Shown here: one piece after another, positions 9,234-12,859 of the stretch
Position numbering within the stretch: position 1 is the stretch's first letter
How the letters are laid out: the number at the start of each line of letters is the position of its first letter
From: Deltaproteobacteria bacterium
GTDB lineage: Bacteria > Myxococcota_A > UBA9160 > JAFDET01
Direction of reading: 5' to 3'
DNA: 12,859 nucleotides
NCBI GenBank assembly: GCA_019310195.1
Contig: JAFDET010000066.1
Coordinates: 1-12,859, forward strand
Position numbers and translations under genes: made by a program
The notes under the pieces: model-generated
The model's database searches: none
Seen by the model: only the letters and a program-made list of their open reading frames with translations
Told to the model about the DNA's origin: nothing

Positions 9234-10183
9234 GGAGAGCTCTCGAGGCGCCGGCGTGCTTCCTCGGCGTCCCGCGCGATCTGTACCCGCAGCGCCTCCG
9301 CGTCCGGGAACTTCCGTTCGTCGCGCAGGCGCGCCTCGAAGGACAGCTCGACTCGTTTTCCGTAGAGGTCGCCCTCGAAGTCCAACAGGTGCGCCTCTGC
9401 CAGCACGCGATCGCCGGTGTCGAAGGTGGGGCGCCGGCCCACGTTCACCACGGCATCGTGCAGCTCCGGCTCCTTCGACGGGTCGGCGTAGACCAGCCGG
9501 ACGCGGCCCGCGTAGACGCCGGAGCGCGGAAGCACCTCGTTTTCGGGCTCCAAGTTCGCGGTGGGAAAGCCCATCGCGCGACCGCGCTGCTCGCCCTTGA
9601 TCACCCGGCCCCGAACCGTGTAGGGGCGGCCCAGCAGCCGCGCCGCGTCGGCTACGTCACCGGCGAAGACCAGCTCCCGGATCCGCGTGGAGTTGACGTC
9701 CTGCCCCGCGACGGTGACTTCCGGGATGATCGTGACCGAGAAGCCCAGGTGGGGCCCCAGCTCCGTCAGCAAACGCATCGAGCCTTCGCGGTCCTTCCCG
9801 AAGTGAAAGTCGTAGCCAACGTAGACCTCCAGCGGCCCAATCCGTTCGTGCACGTACTCCCGCACGAACTGCTCGGGGGCGATGGACGCAAAGGCGCGAT
9901 CGAAGGGCTCCACGATCGTCACATCGACACCAAACGACGCCAACCCCTCGAGCTTCTGGTCCTGGGTGGTCAGCAGCGCCGGGGCGTCGTGCGGGCGCAG
10001 GACCTTCCGGGGATGCGGATCGAACGTGTACACCACGGCTTCCCCATTCAGCGTACGCGCACGACCGATCACGGTCTGCATGATGGCGCGATGCCCGAGG
10101 TGAAGACCATCGAAGTTCCCGATCGTAAGGACCGGGCGCGCCAGCTTGCGAACCAGCGCTCCGCTTCCCGAGAAAACCTGCAA
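9230..10183 (-). CDS. ribF: RibF, bifunctional riboflavin kinase / FAD synthetase
   Basis: Cytoplasmic enzyme that phosphorylates riboflavin to FMN and then adenylylates FMN to FAD. It is 317 residues from the chosen start, normal for the family. The N-terminal nucleotidyltransferase domain has GNFDGLHLGH (22-31), TFDPHP, YDFHFGKDREGS (124-135) and NSTRIREL (164-171). The C-terminal kinase domain has GRAMGFPTANL (201-211), SGVYAG, NVGRRPTF (247-254) and EAHLLDF. I place the start at the TTG at 10183: GGAG (10191-10194) sits 7 bases upstream, and the family begins about 15-20 residues before GNFDG. The same frame stays open to a longer start at 10348, but that extra stretch is basic, low-complexity and antisense to the permease gene. 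It is first in the minus-strand block and overlaps the flippase-like gene by four bases. No FMN riboswitch is seen, and there is no room for one at the 16-base divergent gap. Confidence 0.95.
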   Translation of the reverse strand: MQVFSGSGALVRKLARPVLTIGNFDGLHLGHRAIMQTVIGRARTLNGEAVVYTFDPHPRKVLRPHDAPALLTTQDQKLEGLASFGVDVTIVEPFDRAFASIAPEQFVREYVHERIGPLEVYVGYDFHFGKDREGSMRLLTELGPHLGFSVTIIPEVTVAGQDVNSTRIRELVFAGDVADAARLLGRPYTVRGRVIKGEQRGRAMGFPTANLEPENEVLPRSGVYAGRVRLVYADPSKEPELHDAVVNVGRRPTFDTGDRVLAEAHLLDFEGDLYGKRVELSFEARLRDERKFPDAEALRVQIARDAEEARRRLESSP

Positions 10184-10200
10184 TGCTAGACTCCGCCGCG
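10184..10200 (+). promoter_or_regulatory. Possible extended -10 promoter giving a leaderless permease transcript
   Basis: TGCTAGACT at 10184-10192 resembles an extended -10 (TGN followed by TANNNT; TAGACT at 10187-10192). A start about 7-8 bases downstream would fall on the GTG start codon at 10200. No Shine-Dalgarno precedes that GTG, which fits a leaderless message. The -35 region at the right spacing (CTTCCC, 10164-10169) is poor. This is an inference from pattern only. Confidence 0.35.
10191..10194 (-). promoter_or_regulatory. Ribosome-binding site that fixes the ribF TTG start
   Basis: GGAG on the minus strand, 7 bases before the TTG at 10183. It supports the short RibF over the longer open frame. 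It overlaps the plus-strand TAGACT element of the divergent permease gene. Confidence 0.6.
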
Positions 10201-11279
10201 TGCGAATCCTATCGCGGTACGTGCTGGTCCGCTTCCTCAGCTGGTTCGGCTTGGTTCTCGTGGTGCTCGCTGCAGGCCTCACGATCGCGGAGATGCTCCT
10301 CCACCTGGACGACCTGGCCGACGACGCCGCCGGCCTCGGTGGAGCCATGCGCTTCCTGGGGGTGCGCGTGTGCGCCTACTACCTCCCGATCCTGATTCCC
10401 ATCGCGTCCTTCATGGCCACCTATCTCTCGCTGGGGCTCTCGGCACGCTGGCTGGAGATCACCGCGACCAAGGCAGGCGGGATATCACCGTTCCGCGTCA
10501 CCGTACCGATCCTGCTGGCCGCCGCCGCCCTCTCGGGAGTTGCGTTCCTGGTCAACGAAACCGTGGTTCTCCAGGCGGAGCGCGCCTGGAGGCAGCACCT
10601 GTCCGGGGCCGAGGACGACATCGAGTTCCGGCGCGGGTCCTTCTGGTACGCCACCGGCAACCTGATCTACAACGTGGGCGACGCGGACCCGGAGCGACAG
10701 ATCCTGCACGACCTGCGGATCTTCGAGAAGGACGACAACGGCCGGCTCCTGCGGCGCATCCACGCGGGCTTGGCGCGGGTCAGCGACGGCGACCTCGAGC
10801 TCTACGACGCCACGGAGATACGCTTTCACCCCGACGATCCGCGCTCCGTCCCCGAGAAGACCTGGAGCAGCCAGCTCCTGCTGGATACGAATGCGGCCGG
10901 CTCCAACCCCACGCTCCTGGAGGCCGACGCCACCACCCTGGCGCTGCCCAGCCTGCACGAGTTCATTTCCCAGCGCGCCGCCGCCGGCGGGGACGTCTCC
11001 CGCTTCGTCTCGCTGTTCCATTCGCGGCTGAGCGACCCCTTCGCGGTGTTTCTGCTGGCGCTGCTGGCGATCCCCTTCGCGCTGAAGGTCGAACAGACCC
11101 GAAGCCTGGCCGTGCCCGCGCTGCAGGGAGTCGGCGTCCTGCTGATCTACTGGTCGTTCCGCAGCGGCGGCGCCCTGTTGGGCATCTCGGACCCGGGCAC
11201 CGCCGTCGCGATGCCGTGGCTCGTGCTTCTGGCCTTCCTGGGCGTGGGCGCCTGGCGCTACGCACGCGTTCCCGCCTAG
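10200..11279 (+). CDS. LptF/LptG-family permease, lipopolysaccharide export
   Basis: Inner-membrane permease subunit of the LptBFG transporter, which extracts LPS from the inner membrane and feeds the Lpt bridge. From the GTG at 10200 it has 359 residues, a typical size. The N-terminus RILSRYVLVRFL matches the family opening. Membrane segments lie at about 12-33, 57-80 and 100-118. A periplasmic beta-jellyroll-type region follows (about 119-275, including FWYATGNLIYNVG), then membrane segments at about 279-296, 305-323 and 337-353. SARWLEITATKAGGIS (81-96) corresponds to the cytoplasmic coupling helix facing LptB. The overall look is closer to LptG than LptF, but I cannot assign it firmly. 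The usual second permease gene is not adjacent. An upstream ATG at 10146 would add 18 poor residues inside ribF and is rejected. The TAG stop lies in the CTAG at the edge of the inverted repeat. Confidence 0.88.
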   Translation: MRILSRYVLVRFLSWFGLVLVVLAAGLTIAEMLLHLDDLADDAAGLGGAMRFLGVRVCAYYLPILIPIASFMATYLSLGLSARWLEITATKAGGISPFRVTVPILLAAAALSGVAFLVNETVVLQAERAWRQHLSGAEDDIEFRRGSFWYATGNLIYNVGDADPERQILHDLRIFEKDDNGRLLRRIHAGLARVSDGDLELYDATEIRFHPDDPRSVPEKTWSSQLLLDTNAAGSNPTLLEADATTLALPSLHEFISQRAAAGGDVSRFVSLFHSRLSDPFAVFLLALLAIPFALKVEQTRSLAVPALQGVGVLLIYWSFRSGGALLGISDPGTAVAMPWLVLLAFLGVGAWRYARVPA

Positions 11280-11342
11280 TGTCCTGTCTCAGAAGTTCGG
11301 CGTCACACCGAGGGCGCCGAACTTCTGAGACAGGACACTAGG
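11275..11342. repeat. 68-base perfect inverted repeat (28-base arms, 12-base loop) flanked by CTAG, between convergent stops
   Basis: Arms 11275-11302 and 11315-11342 are exact reverse complements, including the outward-reading end TGTCCTGTCTCAGAAGTTC. The loop is TCACACCGAGGG. CTAG occurs at 11276-11279 and 11338-11341, bounding a 58-base core with 23-base terminal repeats. These CTAGs supply the TAG stop of the plus-strand permease and the TAG stop of minus-strand hflC. The form fits a miniature inverted-repeat element with a 4-base CTAG target duplication, as made by IS5-type transposases. It would also form a strong hairpin in either transcript. There is no T-run, so it is not a classical intrinsic terminator. 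The element family is not identified. Confidence 0.95.
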
Positions 11343-12285
11343 GCTGATCCGGCTCCGCCGGGGGCGCAACCGGGGCGCCCCCTCCCACCGCGGGCGCCGG
11401 CGTCCCGCCGCTGGGCGCCTGGAAGGCCCGGAAGAACTCGTTGCTGGGCGGCAGCACCATGGTGGTGCCCTTGCCGAGGGTCTTGCGGTACGCCTCCAGG
11501 CTGCGCACGAAGCCGTAGAACTCGGAATCCTCGTTGTAGGCATCGGCGTAGATTCCGGCCGCGCGCGCATCGCCTTCGCCGCGAAGGATCTCGGAGTCCT
11601 TGCGCGCCTCGGCCACCGTCACCAGCGCCTCGCGATCCGCTTCGGCCCGAATCGTCCGGCCCTGCTCGTCGCCTTCGGCGCGGTACTTGCGGGCCAGACG
11701 CTCACGCTCGGCTCGCATGCGGGCGTAGACATTCTGCGTGGTGGCGGGCGGAAGCTCGGTGCGATTGATGCGCACGTCGCGGATGATGATGCCGTTGCCG
11801 GCCAGCTCCTGGTTCGCATTGTCGGTGATCTGGGCCATGATCTCGATCCGCGCGTCGGTCAAGACCTCGGGAATCGTGCGCCGGCCGATCACGTCGCGCA
11901 CATCCGCACGCACCACCTCGTCGATCCGCGACTCCGCCTGCTCGATACCGCCGGGAAACGATGCAAAGAAGCGCAGCGGGTCCTCGATCCGCCAGATCAC
12001 GTAGCTGTCCACGAACAGCCGCTCCTGGTCGCGGGTCTGGATCTTGCTGGGCGCGGTGTTCAGGTAGAGGTACCGCGCATCGAAGGACAGGACGTTGTCC
12101 AGGAGCGGAACCCGCCACGACAGGCCCGGCTCGGTCTGGACGTTGACCGGGTTGCCGAACAGCAGCACGACCTTCTGACGGCCCTCCGGCGTGTAGAGAA
12201 CCGGGCCGATGCCGAGGCTTCCGGCCCAGACCAGCGCCGCCAGCATCGCGAGCGTAACGAGCCCCAGCAGGAGCAAGCGCCTCAT
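11338..12285 (-). CDS. hflC: HflC, FtsH-associated SPFH/band-7 membrane protein
   Basis: Subunit of the HflK-HflC complex, which encloses the FtsH protease in the inner membrane and modulates its proteolysis. It has 315 residues. One N-terminal membrane anchor (about 4-26) is followed by the SPFH/band-7 domain (about 27-190, with GLSWRVPLLDNVLSFDAR and DSYVIWRIEDPLRFF). A charged coiled coil follows (about 188-250, RMRAERERLARKYRAEGDEQ). The family C-terminal motif is AYNEDSEFYGFVRSLEAYRKTL (249-270). After about 290 there is a Pro/Gly/Ala-rich tail of about 25 residues that E. coli HflC lacks. The ATG at 12285 overlaps the hflK TGA (ATGA) and has GGAGG 4 bases upstream (12290-12294), so it may still be translated despite the hflK frameshift. 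The TAG stop lies at the edge of the inverted repeat. Confidence 0.95.
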   Translation of the reverse strand: MRRLLLLGLVTLAMLAALVWAGSLGIGPVLYTPEGRQKVVLLFGNPVNVQTEPGLSWRVPLLDNVLSFDARYLYLNTAPSKIQTRDQERLFVDSYVIWRIEDPLRFFASFPGGIEQAESRIDEVVRADVRDVIGRRTIPEVLTDARIEIMAQITDNANQELAGNGIIIRDVRINRTELPPATTQNVYARMRAERERLARKYRAEGDEQGRTIRAEADREALVTVAEARKDSEILRGEGDARAAGIYADAYNEDSEFYGFVRSLEAYRKTLGKGTTMVLPPSNEFFRAFQAPSGGTPAPAVGGGAPVAPPAEPDQP

Positions 12286-12859
12286 CGCGCCTCCCCCGCC
12301 GCGCCGGACGGACGTCCCAGCGGCAGATAGGGCAACACGTTGGCCGTGCCGGGCTCGATGATCACCATCTCCACGTCGGGAAGCACCTGCTCCATGGTCT
12401 CCAGGTAGAGCCGCTTGCGCGTCACCTCGGGCGCCTTGCGGTACTCGACCAGCAGCGCCGTGAAACGCGCCGCCTCACCGGTCGCGTCCGCGACCTTCGT
12501 GTCCCGGTAGGCCTGCGCCGCCTGGCGCAGCTCCGTGGCCTCGGCGCGGGCCCTGGGCAGCACCTCGTTGGCGTAGCCCTCCGACTCGTTGATCTTGCGG
12601 CTGCGGTCCTGGGAAGCCGCAATCACGTCGTCGAACGCGTCGCGAACGCTGGGCATCCAAGAGCTGAACGCCCTTGACCAGCAGGCCCGAGTCATAGCGG
12701 TCCAGCATGTCCTGGAGCAGACCCCCGGTCTCGCGCTCCACCTCTCCGCGCAGCTCCGAGAGCACGCCGTCGATGGGCGTTCGCCCGATGACCTCCCGGA
12801 TGGCGGCCTGGGCCGAATCGCGCAGGGAGCTGCGCGGGTCGGCCACCCGGTAGCGGGAG
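12282..12859 (-). pseudogene. hflK: HflK, C-terminal part, with a frameshift near 12648; 5' end outside window
   Basis: Partner of HflC in the FtsH-associated complex. The upstream part, from the right edge to 12649, reads YRVADPRSSLRDSAQAAIREV then VKGVQLLDAQ, the end of the band-7 domain. The rest, from 12647 down, reads VRDAFDDVIAASQDR, ESEGYANEVLPRARAEA and APEVTRKRLYLETMEQVL in a different frame. Both are unmistakable HflK and join at one leftover base (12648). Relatives such as E. coli HflK have a short PPE-type motif between these blocks (ARPPEEVKDAFDD). Its absence plus the frame change fits a loss of 11 bases. As read, the upstream frame stops at 12475 after about 58 wrong residues. 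It could be a real mutation or an assembly error. The gene start and membrane anchor lie beyond the window. Confidence 0.9.

Noticed and set aside
8232..9365. Plus-strand open frame opposite the flippase-like gene
   Set aside because: The translation is low-complexity and charged, and the minus-strand frame has clear family motifs and membrane segments.
10146..10199. Upstream ATG start for the permease
   Set aside because: It would add 18 residues without family similarity inside ribF. The family N-terminus begins at the GTG at 10200.
10184..10348. Longer RibF start at 10348
   Set aside because: The extra 55 residues are basic and low-complexity, lie antisense to the permease, and exceed the family length. 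The TTG at 10183 has a well-spaced GGAG.
12475..12846. Separate small gene starting at a GTG near 12846
   Set aside because: That GTG encodes the Val of YRVADPRSSL within the HflK band-7 domain, so the frame is the upstream half of the frameshifted hflK.

Overview
The window is GC-rich, gene-dense bacterial DNA with long ORFs, gaps of mostly under 70 bases and strongly GC-biased codon use. The gene order pilB-pilT-pilC-pilS-pilR, and PilB wording such as the Asp box STAEDPVEF, resemble the type IV pilus loci of Myxococcota and other former Deltaproteobacteria. That placement comes from recalled family patterns and no search was run. Nothing points to a phage, plasmid or defence island. The content is mostly conserved housekeeping and pilus machinery.

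Layout. A long minus-strand block runs from about 10183 down to the left edge: ribF, a flippase-like membrane protein, pilB, pilT, pilC, pilS, pilR and a second membrane histidine kinase that leaves the window. Most joints are tight. ribF/flippase and pilS/pilR overlap by four bases. pilB/pilT, pilC/pilS and pilR/kinase are each separated by exactly 8 bases after a TAG stop. The wider gaps are flippase/pilB (121 bases) and pilT/pilC (63 bases). On the plus strand, an LptF/LptG-family lipopolysaccharide-export permease (10200-11279) starts 16 bases from the divergent ribF start. At the right, hflK and hflC run on the minus strand, overlap by four bases, and converge on the permease.

How the genes fit together. 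PilB (extension ATPase), PilT (retraction ATPase) and PilC (inner-membrane platform) are the motor core of a type IVa pilus. PilS and PilR are the sensor kinase and sigma-54 activator that usually control pilin transcription; no pilA gene is in the window. RibF makes FMN and FAD. The permease belongs to the LPS transport bridge. HflK and HflC form the membrane complex that surrounds the FtsH protease.

The most unusual features are structural. (1) A perfect 28-base inverted repeat sits exactly between the convergent permease and hflC genes. It is flanked by CTAG repeats that supply both stop codons, as expected of a small inserted element. (2) A perfect 17-base tandem duplication breaks the frame of the downstream histidine kinase, and removing one copy restores it. 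(3) hflK carries a frameshift that looks like an 11-base loss at a conserved PPE-type motif. (4) The ribF/permease divergent start region is too short for ordinary promoters and fits a leaderless plus-strand transcript.
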